DNA of 64,000 nt from Zoogloea sp. Lineage in GTDB: Bacteria; Pseudomonadota; Gammaproteobacteria; Burkholderiales; Rhodocyclaceae. The stretch spans positions 186,001 through 250,000 of the forward strand of contig NZ_JAKLLN010000006.1 in assembly GCF_023150065.1 (NCBI RefSeq), read 5' to 3'. Shown here in pieces: positions 17,372-26,895 of this stretch (the stretch's first letter is position 1; the number at the start of each line of letters is the position of its first letter). The position numbers and the translations under genes are program-made. The notes under the pieces are model-generated. The model did not search any database and had not been told where the DNA came from. It saw only the letters and a list, made by a program, of their open reading frames with translations.

Positions 17372-18559
17372 ATGCACAAGAACACCATCCTGATCGCCCT
17401 GATCCTGCAAGCCGCGCTTGCGGGAAGCAGCGCGGCGGGCGAGGCCGGGCGCCCACCCCCAACCCAAGCCCCAACCCAAGCCCCGTTACCGGAAGAGGAA
17501 ATCACCGTCGAGCGCCTGGCGCCGGCCGACGGCAACCGCCTCTACGTCATCGACCCGGCCTTCGGGCACATGGTGGATGGCCGCACCCACGTGCTGGACG
17601 GCGCCAGCGGGCGCTTCCTGGGCATGATCGGCACCGGCTTCGGCGCCCTCATGCTCCCGTCCCGGGACGGCCGCAGCCTCTACGCGGTCACCACCTACCA
17701 CCCGCGCCTGTCCCGCGGGCCGCGCACCGACGTGGTGGAGATCCATGATGCCCAGAGCCTTGAGCTGAAGGCCGAGATCGACATCCCGCCGCGCCGCGCC
17801 CAGGGCATCTCCTACCGCAGCATGCTGGCCAGCAGTGCCGACGGGCGCTTCCTGTACATCCAGAACGCCACCCCGGCCACCTCGGTGGGCATTGTCGATC
17901 TGGTGACGAAGAAGCACGTGGGCGAAGTCCAGACCCCCGGCTGCTGGTCCATCCAGGCCTGGGAGCAGGGCTACCGCTTCTCCGCCATCTGTGGCGACGG
18001 CACCCTGCTCACCGTGACCCTCGACGACGCAGGGCAGGCCGTGTCCCGGGAGCGCAGCGGCAAGTTCTTCGACCCGGACACCGATCCCATCTACATCCAC
18101 CCGGAGATCAGCGGAGACCAGCGTTACTTCGTGTCCTACACCGGCAATGTCTATGGTGTGCGCCTGAGCGGCGATGCGCCGGCCTTCAACGCCCCCTGGC
18201 CCTTGCTCGACGCCCGTGACCGCAAGCAGGCCTGGCGCCCGGGCGGCCTGCAGATCAGCGCCCTGCACCGGGCCAGCGACACCCTGTTCGTGAACATGCA
18301 CGACAAGGGCGCCGAGGGCACCCACAAGAACCCCTCGAAGGAGATCTGGGCCTTCGACCTGAAGACCCGCAAGCGCACCGCCCGCCTGCCCTCCAACCAT
18401 GCCGTGTCGCTGGCGGTGAGCCAGGGCGCCCAGCCCCTGCTCTACAGCCTCAACCTGGAGGCGGCCACGGTGCAGGTCCGCCGCGTGGCGCCGGGCTATC
18501 CCAAGGTCCGGGACATCACCGGCGTGGGCGAGACTTCGATGTTCATGGAGGTGAAGTGA
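17372..18559 (+). CDS. aauB: Aromatic amine dehydrogenase heavy (beta-propeller) subunit
   Basis: The 395-residue periplasmic protein has a signal peptide (about residues 1-22), a Pro/Gln-rich spacer (PTQAPTQAP) and a seven-bladed propeller with repeated blocks such as NRLYVIDPAFGHMVDGRTHVLD, split here, and DGRFLYIQNATP. It is the heavy subunit of the amine dehydrogenase family shared by MauB and AauB. In these enzymes it holds two light chains and shapes the substrate funnel. Assignment to the aromatic rather than methylamine type rests on overall resemblance and on the surrounding arylacetate genes. Confidence 0.88.
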   Translation: MHKNTILIALILQAALAGSSAAGEAGRPPPTQAPTQAPLPEEEITVERLAPADGNRLYVIDPAFGHMVDGRTHVLDGASGRFLGMIGTGFGALMLPSRDGRSLYAVTTYHPRLSRGPRTDVVEIHDAQSLELKAEIDIPPRRAQGISYRSMLASSADGRFLYIQNATPATSVGIVDLVTKKHVGEVQTPGCWSIQAWEQGYRFSAICGDGTLLTVTLDDAGQAVSRERSGKFFDPDTDPIYIHPEISGDQRYFVSYTGNVYGVRLSGDAPAFNAPWPLLDARDRKQAWRPGGLQISALHRASDTLFVNMHDKGAEGTHKNPSKEIWAFDLKTRKRTARLPSNHAVSLAVSQGAQPLLYSLNLEAATVQVRRVAPGYPKVRDITGVGETSMFMEVK

Positions 18560-18560
18560 C

Positions 18561-19106
18561 ATGGGCCCCGATTCTCTTGCCATCGACCCGGTCGTCCTGC
18601 GCGGCGTGGCGGCGGCTCTCAGCGTCGTGCTGATCCTCGGTGCCCTGGTCAAGCTGCGCGACATGGAGCTGTTCCGCTACGCGGTGGACAACTACCGCCT
18701 GCTCCCCGACGCCCTGGTACCCGGCTTCGCCTGGGGCTTCGCGCTCTCCGAACTGGCCGCCGGCGTCGGGCTGCTCTTCCCGGCCAGCCAGGGCGGGGCG
18801 GCGTGGCTGGCCCTGGCGGTGCTGGGCCTGGCCAGCGCCGGGGTGCTCATCAACCTGAGCCGGGGCATCGACCGCATCGAATGCGGCTGCGGCACCGGCG
18901 GGCAGCGCATCTCGGCGGGGCTGGTGGCCCGCAACGGGGTGCTCGCCGCCCTGGTGGCCCTGTGCGCCACCGACGAGCTGCCGCGCGCCCTCGGCCTCAT
19001 CGATCACTTCAGCGTCGCCGGCATCGCCCTCGTGCTGCTCGCCCTCTATGCCAGCGCCAATCAGCTGCTGGCCAATCAACCCCTTCTCAAGGAGATTCAC
19101 TCATGA
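18561..19106 (+). CDS. aauE: MauE-like membrane protein for amine dehydrogenase maturation
   Basis: The 181-residue protein has four to five transmembrane helices and a C-G-C-G segment (IECGCGTGGQRIS, about residue 110). MauE-type proteins, related to DoxX, are required for a stable, correctly disulfide-bonded TTQ light chain. It starts one base after the aauB stop and overlaps the next gene by four bases, so the whole set is translationally coupled. Confidence 0.87.
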   Translation: MGPDSLAIDPVVLRGVAAALSVVLILGALVKLRDMELFRYAVDNYRLLPDALVPGFAWGFALSELAAGVGLLFPASQGGAAWLALAVLGLASAGVLINLSRGIDRIECGCGTGGQRISAGLVARNGVLAALVALCATDELPRALGLIDHFSVAGIALVLLALYASANQLLANQPLLKEIHS

Positions 19107-19717
19107 GCGATCCGCTGATGATTTCCGTTGTTGCCCTGTGGGTGCTGGTGCTGGCCCTGGGCGTGTGCGTGCTGGCCCTGTCGCGGCAGATCGGCATCCT
19201 GTATGAACGCGTGGCCCCCATGGGCGCGCTGATGATGGACAACGGCCCCAAGGTGGGCGAGCCCGCCCCGGTGGTGGAGGTGACCGACTGGAACGGCCGC
19301 GCCCTGAGCGTGGGTGGCCCCATGGCCAGGAGCAACCTGGTGTTCTTCCTGTCGCCCACCTGCCCGGTGTGCAAGAAGCTGCTGCCCATCATCCGCTCGG
19401 TGCAGGCCCGGGAGGGCCGGTGGCTGAACGTGGTGCTGGCCTCGGACGGCGATCGTACCGAGCACGCCGAGTTTCACGCCAAGCACCGGCTGGGGGAATT
19501 CACCTACGTCCTGTCCCAGCCCCTGGGCATGACCTACCGCATTGCCAAGCTGCCCTACTGCGTGCTGCTGGATGCCGGCGGCACCGTGCGCGCCAAGGGG
19601 CTGGTCAACTCCCGCGAGCAGGTGGAGAGCCTGCTCAGCGCCTACGAGCACGGGGTGGCCTCGGTGCAGGAGCACATCGACCGCCGCGTCATCGACGCCG
19701 TGCCGGAGCGGGGGTGA
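19103..19717 (+). CDS. aauD: MauD-like thioredoxin-fold disulfide protein
   Basis: The 204-residue protein has one N-terminal membrane anchor (about 5-27) and a periplasmic thioredoxin-like domain with the redox pair CPVC in FFLSPTCPVCKKLLPII (about residue 92). MauD homologues assist formation of the six disulfides of the TTQ light chain. The ATG at 19103 overlaps the mauE-like stop (ATGA). Confidence 0.9.
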   Translation: MSDPLMISVVALWVLVLALGVCVLALSRQIGILYERVAPMGALMMDNGPKVGEPAPVVEVTDWNGRALSVGGPMARSNLVFFLSPTCPVCKKLLPIIRSVQAREGRWLNVVLASDGDRTEHAEFHAKHRLGEFTYVLSQPLGMTYRIAKLPYCVLLDAGGTVRAKGLVNSREQVESLLSAYEHGVASVQEHIDRRVIDAVPERG

Positions 19718-19720
19718 GCC

Positions 19721-20257
19721 ATGAACTTCCTCAAACTCTTTGACAGCCTGGCCGAGCGCAGCACCCGGGGCGTGGCCCAGCGCTCGGCGCGGCGCGGCTT
19801 TCTGGTGGGCGTCAGCAAGATGCTGGTGGCCGGGGCCTTTGCCCTGCCGGTGCTGCCCTTCGACCGCACCGTGCAGGCCGCCGGCAATGCCGGCCGCAAG
19901 AAGGCCGAGCCCACCGACACCGACTGCGATTACTGGCGTTACTGCAGCGTCGATGGTTTTCTGTGTTCGTGCTGCGGCGGCAGCATGACCACCTGCCCGC
20001 CGGGTACCACGCCGTCGGCCGTGTCCTGGGTGGGCACCTGTCACAACCCCGCCGACGGCCGCGACTACCTGGTCAGCTACAACGACTGCTGCGGGCGGAC
20101 CACCTGTGGCCGCTGCGGCTGCAACACCAACATCCGCGAGCGGCCGGGCTACCGCATGGGCGTGCACAACGACATCAACTGGTGCATGGCCAACCAGAGC
20201 AGCCTCTATCACTGCACGGTGTCCATCATCGTCGGGCTCGAGGAGGGGCAGTCATGA
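19721..20257 (+). CDS. aauA: Aromatic amine dehydrogenase light subunit, TTQ-bearing
   Basis: The 178-residue precursor has a long twin-arginine-type leader (RRGFLVG at about 24-30) and a Cys-rich mature domain. By the fixed 51-residue spacing of the family, W103 (in VSWVGTC) and W154 (in DINWCMA) should form the tryptophan tryptophylquinone cofactor, and D122 (in NDCCG, 19 residues after W103) matches the catalytic base. The enzyme oxidises primary arylalkylamines such as tyramine, phenylethylamine and dopamine to aldehydes in the periplasm, releasing ammonia and passing electrons to azurin or cytochromes. All key residues are intact. Confidence 0.93.
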   Translation: MNFLKLFDSLAERSTRGVAQRSARRGFLVGVSKMLVAGAFALPVLPFDRTVQAAGNAGRKKAEPTDTDCDYWRYCSVDGFLCSCCGGSMTTCPPGTTPSAVSWVGTCHNPADGRDYLVSYNDCCGRTTCGRCGCNTNIRERPGYRMGVHNDINWCMANQSSLYHCTVSIIVGLEEGQS

Positions 20258-20721
20258 GCGCCCCCGGTCAGGGCGCCGCCCACCGGTTTGCCCTGGCCCT
20301 GCTGGTTGCGGCAGCGGCGTCGGCCGGCGCGGCCGATGGCAAGGCGGTCTATGACGCCCACTGCGCGGCCTGCCACCAGCCGGACGGGGCCGGCGCCCTG
20401 GGGCTGGCGCCGCCCCTGGCCGGCACGCTGGGCAAGCGCATGTCCGCTGGTGCCGGCCGTCAGTATTTGCCGGGCATCCTCATGTCGGGCCTCGCCGGCA
20501 GGATGGAGTCGAAGGGGGTGGTGTACACCGGGGTGATGCCCTCGTGGCAGCAGCTCTCCGACGACGAACTGGCGGCAGTGGCCAATCATGTGCTTGCCGC
20601 TTTCAATGGGGCCAGCCTTCCGGCCGATCACCAGCCCTTCACGGCAGCGACCTTCTCGGCGCTGCGCGACAGCAAGCCCACCGCCAAGGCCCTGCGGGCC
20701 TGGCGGGCCGAATCCGACTGA
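20254..20721 (+). CDS. Periplasmic c-type cytochrome (first of two)
   Basis: The 155-residue protein has a signal peptide (about 1-30) and one haem-binding motif CAACH in YDAHCAACHQPDGAG, with a likely Met ligand in GVMPSW. Its ATG overlaps the aauA stop by four bases. It is a candidate electron acceptor for the dehydrogenase or a helper in cofactor formation; only one haem motif is seen, so it is not a diheme MauG. Confidence 0.85.
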   Translation: MSAPGQGAAHRFALALLVAAAASAGAADGKAVYDAHCAACHQPDGAGALGLAPPLAGTLGKRMSAGAGRQYLPGILMSGLAGRMESKGVVYTGVMPSWQQLSDDELAAVANHVLAAFNGASLPADHQPFTAATFSALRDSKPTAKALRAWRAESD

Positions 20722-20733
20722 GGAGGGCGCTCC

Positions 20734-21165
20734 ATGTCCCTGCGTCAACGTCTGGCGGGTGGCCTGCTGGCCCTGGCCGCCTGCAGCACCCTGGGGGCCA
20801 CTGAGGTGGAGAAGAAGAACTACCGCCTGTACTGCATGGGCTGCCACCAGCTGGACGGGGCCGGCTCGCCGGTCAATGGCATCCCGGCCATGCGCGACCA
20901 GGTGGGGCACTTCTTGCGGGCGCCCGGGGGGCGCGCCTACCTGTCCCAGGTGCCCGGCACCCTCAACACGCCCCTGGGAGACAAGGACACGGCGGCCCTG
21001 CTCAACTGGGTGCTGGTCAACATCGGTCGCGGCAGCCTGCCCGCCGATTTCACCCCCTACAGCGCCGACGAGGTGGCCCGCTACCGCGCCTCCGTCCCCG
21101 AGGATGTTCCGGGGCTGCGCGCCCGGTTGATGGATTACCTGGAGCGCCAGGAGAGGGGCCGTTGA
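20734..21165 (+). CDS. Periplasmic c-type cytochrome (second of two)
   Basis: The 143-residue protein has a signal peptide (about 1-21) and one haem-binding motif CMGCH in LYCMGCHQLDGAGSP, close after the mature N-terminus. It begins 12 bases after the first cytochrome gene and is probably in the same operon. The two cytochromes are not close copies of each other. A role in electron transfer from the amine dehydrogenase is inferred from position. Confidence 0.83.
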   Translation: MSLRQRLAGGLLALAACSTLGATEVEKKNYRLYCMGCHQLDGAGSPVNGIPAMRDQVGHFLRAPGGRAYLSQVPGTLNTPLGDKDTAALLNWVLVNIGRGSLPADFTPYSADEVARYRASVPEDVPGLRARLMDYLERQERGR

Positions 21166-21367
21166 CGGCCAGGGCGGCCAGTGCCCCAACTGCCATGGCA
21201 GATCCGGGCCGACATGTCCTTGATCGGCGCTAAGTGACCGCCGTCGGGGAGAAAAGTTGCCGATTTTTGATAACGAGCGGCACCCCCCGATTTCTACACT
21301 CGATTCCACCAATCAAGCAGTCCGGGCCCGGCGGGATGCCGCCTCCCTCACCCCACAGGAGGTTCAC

Positions 21368-22750
21368 ATGTTCAAGATGCGAAAGGTGGGCGCCGTGCTG
21401 GCCGCCCTGTCAGCCCTCACCGGCAGTGTTCAGGCGGCCACCGAGGCCGATGCGGCAAAACTGGGCAAGGAACTCACCCCCGTGGGCGCCGAGAAGGGCG
21501 CCAACAAGGATGGGTCGATCCCCGCCTGGCAGGGTGGCGACGCGGCCACGCCGGGCTGGGCCTATGGCAAGAGCCGGGCCGCCCACTTCAAGTATCAGGG
21601 TGACAAGCCCCTCTACAGCATCGACGCCACCAACGTGGATAAATACGCCGACAAGCTGTCGCCGGGCCAGATCCAGCAGATCAAGCAGGCCAAGGGCTAC
21701 AAGATGGATGTCTATCCGTCTCGCCGTACCTGTACCAACCCCGATTTCGTGACCGAGAACACGAAGAAGAACGTCACCACCGCCAAGCTCGGCCCCGATG
21801 GCTGGAGCCTCAAGGAGGCCACGGTGCCGGGCATCCCCTTCCCGCTCCCCAAGAGCGGTACGGAGGTGATGTGGAACGTGAAGATGAAGTACGCGGGCGC
21901 GGGCTTCGAGCTGCCTACCCTGTACACCGCCCTGTCGCCGCGCCAGGGGGCCAGCGAGTGGATCGCCGCCACCTCCACCCAGACCTATTACTTCCCCTGG
22001 GGCAAGAAGGGCTCGACGGCCCTGTCGTCCCTGCCGCCGGTGGAGTACTTCACCTACTTCTCCTACAAGTCGCCCACGGCGCTGGCGGGGCAGTCCCTGG
22101 CCATCACCAACTACCTCGACAAGACCAACGAGGTTTACTACTACTTCCCGGGCCAGCGCCGCGTGCGCCGCATGCCCACCTATGCCTACGACGCGCCGCA
22201 GATCGGCTTTGAAAACCAGTACACGATGGATGAGCCGCGCATGTTCAACGGCACCATCGAGCGCTTCGACTGGAAGCTGGTGGGCAAGAAGGAGCTGATC
22301 GTCGGCTACAACGCCTTCGGCATGTATGACCCGAGCGTCAAGTTCAACGACGTGGCCAAGGACACCGGCGTGAACAGCGCCAACCGCCGCTACGAGCAGC
22401 ACCGGGTGTGGGTGGTCGAGGCCACCGTCAAGCCGGGCGTCCGTCACGTCGCCCCCAAGCGCACCTTCTATGTGGACGAGGATAGCTGGGCCATCGTGGT
22501 GGCCGACGACTACGACGCCCAGGGCAAGCTGTGGAAGCTCCGTGAAGGCTTCGTCATCCCGGTGTATGAGACCGGCAGCTGCGACAACCCGTCCTTCGTC
22601 CAGTACAACCTGATCGACAACCGCTACCTGCTGGACCAGGGCCCCCTGGGCGGTGGCAAGGACATGCGCTGGTTCGTCGAGGCCAACGATCCCAAGCTCA
22701 AGGAGGGCTTCTACACCTCCGACAACCTGCGGGCCATCAGCGAGCGCTGA
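21368..22750 (+). CDS. DUF1329 outer-envelope protein
   Basis: The 460-residue protein has a clear signal peptide (MFKMRKVGAVLAALSALTG, cleavage near QAA at about 24) and the DUF1329 fold, related to LolB-like lipid-binding proteins. Landmarks include VYPSRRTCTNPDF and the C-terminal FYVDEDSWAIVVADDYDAQG. ATG 21368 follows AGGAGG by seven bases. DUF1329 genes nearly always sit beside DUF1302 and an RND transporter, as here; the set is thought to move hydrophobic compounds across the envelope. Confidence 0.87.
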   Translation: MFKMRKVGAVLAALSALTGSVQAATEADAAKLGKELTPVGAEKGANKDGSIPAWQGGDAATPGWAYGKSRAAHFKYQGDKPLYSIDATNVDKYADKLSPGQIQQIKQAKGYKMDVYPSRRTCTNPDFVTENTKKNVTTAKLGPDGWSLKEATVPGIPFPLPKSGTEVMWNVKMKYAGAGFELPTLYTALSPRQGASEWIAATSTQTYYFPWGKKGSTALSSLPPVEYFTYFSYKSPTALAGQSLAITNYLDKTNEVYYYFPGQRRVRRMPTYAYDAPQIGFENQYTMDEPRMFNGTIERFDWKLVGKKELIVGYNAFGMYDPSVKFNDVAKDTGVNSANRRYEQHRVWVVEATVKPGVRHVAPKRTFYVDEDSWAIVVADDYDAQGKLWKLREGFVIPVYETGSCDNPSFVQYNLIDNRYLLDQGPLGGGKDMRWFVEANDPKLKEGFYTSDNLRAISER

Positions 22751-22784
22751 TCCGGATACCTGACCCCCCAAGGAGAACCCTTCC

Positions 22785-24413
22785 ATGCGCAAGGTATTCA
22801 GGATGACAGCCGCGGCTGTCCTGGCCGGTGCCGCCGGCTCTGCTGCTGCCGTGACCTTCGAGACCGAGAGTGTATCGGGCAGCTTCGATTCCACCATCAG
22901 CTTCGGCCTGGGTGTGCGCACCCAGGACCCGTCCTGCAACCTGGTGGCGGCCGGGGCCAGCGGCAAGAACGCCCCCGCCGGCTGCACCACCGTTGCTGGT
23001 GTCGGTGACCAGGGCAACATCAACTACGCCAAGGGCGACGCCTTCACCACCTATCTCAAGGGCACCCACGAGCTGCTGCTCAAGATGCCCGACGACTGGA
23101 AGTTCATGGGCCGCGTGAGCTGGCTGCGGGATTTCTCCGCCACCCACACGACCGGGGCGGTCAGCGCCGCCACCGGCCCCAACGGCTACACCGCCTCCCT
23201 GTCGGACGAGGCCGAGAAGGATCTGCGCTTCAAGGCCCGCCTGCTGGATTTCTGGGTGAGCAAGGAGTTCTCCGTCGGCGAGCAGCGGGCCCGGGTCCGC
23301 GTTGGCAACCAGGTGATCAGCTGGGGTGAGAGCCTCTTTCTGCCCGGCGGCATCAACCAGACCAATGCGCTGGACATCATGCGCCTGTCCCAGCCGGGCA
23401 CCCAGCTGAAGGAGGTCTTCCTGCCGGCGCCCATCGTCAGTTTCGCCACCGGCCTGGGCAAGGGTGTCAACGTCGAGGCCTATTACCAGACCAAGTGGAA
23501 CGACAACTACTTTCCGCCCACCGGCAGCTACTGGTCGATGGTGAACGGTCTGGGTCGGGGTGACGGCACCTACGGCCTGCCCCGGCGCAAGGCCAAGGAC
23601 TCGGGCCAGTACGGCGCCGCCGTGCGCTGGCAGCCCGAAGGCACCCAGATGAACCTGGGCTTCTACGCCATGGCCTACCACGACAAGGCGCCCCAGCTGA
23701 GCTTCGAGAAGGGGCCCGAGTGGGTGTATGCCCAGGACCGCCGGGTGTATGGCGTGTCCGCCAACATGCCCGTCGGCGACTGGGCCGTGGGCACCGAGCT
23801 GTCCTACCGCCCGAAGGACGCGGTGTCCCTCAACCCCAACCTCGATGGCTGCGCCGCCAACAACGGGCGCTGCTGGGTGGACGAGAAGAAGTACCAGTGG
23901 CATCTCACCGGCATCCTGAGCATGACCCCGGGCGACTACGGCGGCATCCTCGGCCTGCTCGGCAACGCCTCCACCGCCACCCTGATGGTCGAGGGCGTCG
24001 CCACCTGGTATCCGGGCCTGCGCAAGCACTACAAGGGCGAGCCCATCGGCGCCGGGGTGTGGGGCTGGGGCCAGGAGTTCGATCTGGGCGGCACCGCCCA
24101 GGCCGTGGGCGACAAGCTTTCGGCGGGCTACAACCTGGACTTCAGCTGGGTGTACGACGGCAGCCTGATCCCGGGCTGGCAGGTGATCCCCGAGGTGTAT
24201 TTCTTCCACGCCGTCACGGGTCGCACCCCCAACTCGTCGGGCCTGTTCATGGAAGGGGCGAAGTCGGCCAACTTCATCGTCACCTTCATGCAGAACCCGG
24301 CCAACTGGCAGTTCGGGCTCAACTACGCCAAGTTCTGGAGCGGCTCGCGGGTGTTTGACCAGCCCTACGCAGACCGCGACTTCGTCGGCGCCTACGTGTC
24401 GCGCAACTTCTGA
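22785..24413 (+). CDS. DUF1302 outer-membrane beta-barrel protein
   Basis: The 542-residue protein has a signal peptide (cleavage near AAAVT at about 24) and a beta-barrel-like pattern ending in aromatic VGAYVSRNF, a typical outer-membrane C-terminus. It belongs to DUF1302, porin-like proteins found with DUF1329. The gene is 34 bases after DUF1329 with AAGGAGA just upstream. It probably serves as an outer-membrane channel for aromatic or other hydrophobic molecules; direction of transport is unknown. Confidence 0.85.
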   Translation: MRKVFRMTAAAVLAGAAGSAAAVTFETESVSGSFDSTISFGLGVRTQDPSCNLVAAGASGKNAPAGCTTVAGVGDQGNINYAKGDAFTTYLKGTHELLLKMPDDWKFMGRVSWLRDFSATHTTGAVSAATGPNGYTASLSDEAEKDLRFKARLLDFWVSKEFSVGEQRARVRVGNQVISWGESLFLPGGINQTNALDIMRLSQPGTQLKEVFLPAPIVSFATGLGKGVNVEAYYQTKWNDNYFPPTGSYWSMVNGLGRGDGTYGLPRRKAKDSGQYGAAVRWQPEGTQMNLGFYAMAYHDKAPQLSFEKGPEWVYAQDRRVYGVSANMPVGDWAVGTELSYRPKDAVSLNPNLDGCAANNGRCWVDEKKYQWHLTGILSMTPGDYGGILGLLGNASTATLMVEGVATWYPGLRKHYKGEPIGAGVWGWGQEFDLGGTAQAVGDKLSAGYNLDFSWVYDGSLIPGWQVIPEVYFFHAVTGRTPNSSGLFMEGAKSANFIVTFMQNPANWQFGLNYAKFWSGSRVFDQPYADRDFVGAYVSRNF

Positions 24414-24490
24414 AGACCGCCGCCGGGGGGCACCCAGCCTCCCGGCCAGCCGGCGCCCGCGCGAACACGAACCCCAGTGGATGACAGAGC

Positions 24491-26884
24491 ATGATCAACC
24501 TATTCAGCGTCGATGACGTGGACCACCTGCTGACCCGCACGCTCAAGGGTCTGGAGGATTTCTGCTTCCGGTACCGGACGCCCTTCCTGATCTGGCTGGC
24601 GGTGTTTACCGCCGTGATGGGCTACTTTGCCCTGCAGCTGCGTATGGAGGCGGGCTTCGAGAAGCAGATGCCCACCGGCCACGAGTACATCGAGACCTTC
24701 AAGGAATACCGCAACGACGTGCTCGGGGCCAACCGCCTCAACATCGTCGTCAAGGCCCGCAAGGACACCATCTGGACCCAGGCCGGCCTGACCCGCCTGT
24801 ACGAGGTGACCCAGGCCGTGATCTACCTGCCCAGCGTCGACCGCCTGGGCGTGCAGTCCCTGTGGACCCCCAACAGCTTCGTCAACGAGATCACCGAGGA
24901 GGGCTTCCGGGCCGATCCGCTGATCCCCGGCACGGTGATGCCGGCGCAGCTCAACCCGGAGATCATCGCCGGCATCCAGCGTTCGGCGGGGCAGGGCGGC
25001 TTTGTCGGCACCCTGGTGTCCCGCGACCAGACCAGCGCCATGATCGTGGCCGAGCTGGCCGAGGTGGACAAGGACGGCAAGCAGATCGACTACGTGGCCT
25101 ACAACCAGCAGCTCGAAGCCCTGCGCGCCAAGTTCGAGGACGCCGACTTCGAGATCCAGATCATCGGCTTCGCCAAGCAGATCGGCGACATCGCCGACGG
25201 CGCCGCCTCGGTGCTGGAGTTCTGCGCCGTGGCCCTGGTGCTCACTGCCCTGGCGGTGTACTGGTATTGCCACTCCCTGCGCTTCACCCTGCTGCCCATC
25301 GTGTGCTCCTTCACCTCGCTGGTGTGGCAGTTCGGTGCCCTGCGCCTGCTGGGCTTTGGCCTTGATCCGCTGGCCGTGCTGGTGCCCTTCCTGGTGTTCG
25401 CCATCGGGGTGTCCCACGGGGTGCAGCAGATCAACTTCATCGTCCGCGAGCTGTCCCACGGCAAGACCACCGAAGAGGCGGCCCGCGCCAGCTTCTCGGG
25501 GCTGCTCATCCCGGGCGTGCTGGCGCTGGTGACGGCCTTCGTGTCCTTCATCACCCTGATCATGATCCCCATCCCCATGGTGCGGGAGCTGGCGATCACC
25601 GCGTCCCTGGGGGTGTTCTTCAAGATCACCACCAATCTGGCCATGCTGCCCATCGCGGCCTCGTACTTCCACTTCACCAAGGCCTACGCCCAGGAAGCCA
25701 TGGTCAAGCGAGACCGGCGCGCCCGCTGGCTGCGCACCCTGGCCCGGGTGGCCGAGCCGCGCAACGCCCTGGTGGTGATCGTCATCACCACCGCCGTGTT
25801 CGGCGTATCGGTGTGGCAGAGCAGCGACCGGGTGATCGGCACCCTGCAGCCCGGCGCCCCCGAGCTGCGCCCCGAGGCCCGCTTCAACCGCGACGCGGTG
25901 GCCATCTCGGAAAACTACGACACCGGCCTCGACTGGCTCACCGTGGTCTTCGAGGCGCCCGCCGGGGCCTGCGAGAACGTGGCCCTGGGTGCCTACCAGG
26001 ACCGCTTCGTGTGGGACCTGCAGAACACCGAGGGCGTGCTGTCGGCGATCTCCTTCTCGGGGCAGCTGCGCACCTACAACGAGGGCTACAACGAGGGCAA
26101 CCCGAAGATGTCGGCCATCCCCATCGACCCGGGCAACTACGCCGCCCTGGCCACCGAGATCGGCCGGATGCGCGGCTTCATGCGCAAGGACTGCAGCATG
26201 ACGGCGGTGCATCTTTTCCTCACCGACCACAAGGCCACCACCATCAGCCGCGTCATCGACAAGGTCAAGGCCTTCCGGGCCGCCCACCCCATGGAGGGGG
26301 TGAGCATCCGCCTGGCCTCCGGCAACGCCGGCGTGCTGGCCGCGGTGAACGACGAGGTGGAGCACAGCGAGATGCCCATGATGCTCTACGTCTATGGCGC
26401 CATCATCATCCTGGTGGCCCTGGTGTACCGCGACTTCCGGGCCGTGATCGCGTGCTGCCTGCCCCTCACGGTGGGCACCTTCATCGGCTACTGGTTCATG
26501 AAGGAGCTGGAGATCGGCCTCACGGTGGCGACCCTGCCGGTGATGGTGCTGGCGGTGGGCATCGGCGTGGATTACGCCTTCTACATCTACAACCGCCTGC
26601 AGATCCACATGGCCCAGGGCGAGGACATCGTCAAGGCGCTGGAGCACTCCATCCTGGAGGTGGGCACCGCCACCATCTTCACCGCCATCACCCTGGCCGT
26701 GGGCGTGGCTACCTGGGCCTTCTCCGACCTCAAGTTCCAGGCCGACATGGGCAAGCTGCTGGCTTTCATGTTCATGGTCAACATGGTCATGGCCATGACC
26801 GCGCTGCCGGCCTTCGCCGTGTGGCTCGAGAAGCTCTTTCCCCGGCGGGGCCCGGTGCGGGCGCCCGGCATCCTGGCCCACTGA
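24491..26884 (+). CDS. RND/MMPL-family inner-membrane transporter
   Basis: The 797-residue protein has the RND layout: one N-terminal helix, a large periplasmic loop (about 60-225), a block of five to six helices (about 230-400), a second helix with loop (about 425-620), and a final helical block (about 630-780). The transmembrane motifs FLVFAIGVSHGVQQINF and VLAVGIGVDYAFYIYNR are sterol-sensing-domain-like signatures of the HAE2/MMPL class. It is the proton-driven partner of the DUF1329/DUF1302 pair upstream and of the propeller protein downstream. Confidence 0.88.
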   Translation: MINLFSVDDVDHLLTRTLKGLEDFCFRYRTPFLIWLAVFTAVMGYFALQLRMEAGFEKQMPTGHEYIETFKEYRNDVLGANRLNIVVKARKDTIWTQAGLTRLYEVTQAVIYLPSVDRLGVQSLWTPNSFVNEITEEGFRADPLIPGTVMPAQLNPEIIAGIQRSAGQGGFVGTLVSRDQTSAMIVAELAEVDKDGKQIDYVAYNQQLEALRAKFEDADFEIQIIGFAKQIGDIADGAASVLEFCAVALVLTALAVYWYCHSLRFTLLPIVCSFTSLVWQFGALRLLGFGLDPLAVLVPFLVFAIGVSHGVQQINFIVRELSHGKTTEEAARASFSGLLIPGVLALVTAFVSFITLIMIPIPMVRELAITASLGVFFKITTNLAMLPIAASYFHFTKAYAQEAMVKRDRRARWLRTLARVAEPRNALVVIVITTAVFGVSVWQSSDRVIGTLQPGAPELRPEARFNRDAVAISENYDTGLDWLTVVFEAPAGACENVALGAYQDRFVWDLQNTEGVLSAISFSGQLRTYNEGYNEGNPKMSAIPIDPGNYAALATEIGRMRGFMRKDCSMTAVHLFLTDHKATTISRVIDKVKAFRAAHPMEGVSIRLASGNAGVLAAVNDEVEHSEMPMMLYVYGAIIILVALVYRDFRAVIACCLPLTVGTFIGYWFMKELEIGLTVATLPVMVLAVGIGVDYAFYIYNRLQIHMAQGEDIVKALEHSILEVGTATIFTAITLAVGVATWAFSDLKFQADMGKLLAFMFMVNMVMAMTALPAFAVWLEKLFPRRGPVRAPGILAH

Positions 26885-26895
26885 AGGTGCGCATC

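Noticed and set aside
17458-17484. Short tandem repeat CCCAAGCCCCAA near the start of aauB
   Set aside because: It encodes the PTQAPTQAP spacer after the signal peptide in frame and needs no separate explanation.
21190-21201. Perfect palindrome CTGCCATGGCAG after the second cytochrome gene
   Set aside because: No T run follows, so it is not a terminator, and it is only 12 bases long in GC-rich DNA; chance occurrence is likely.
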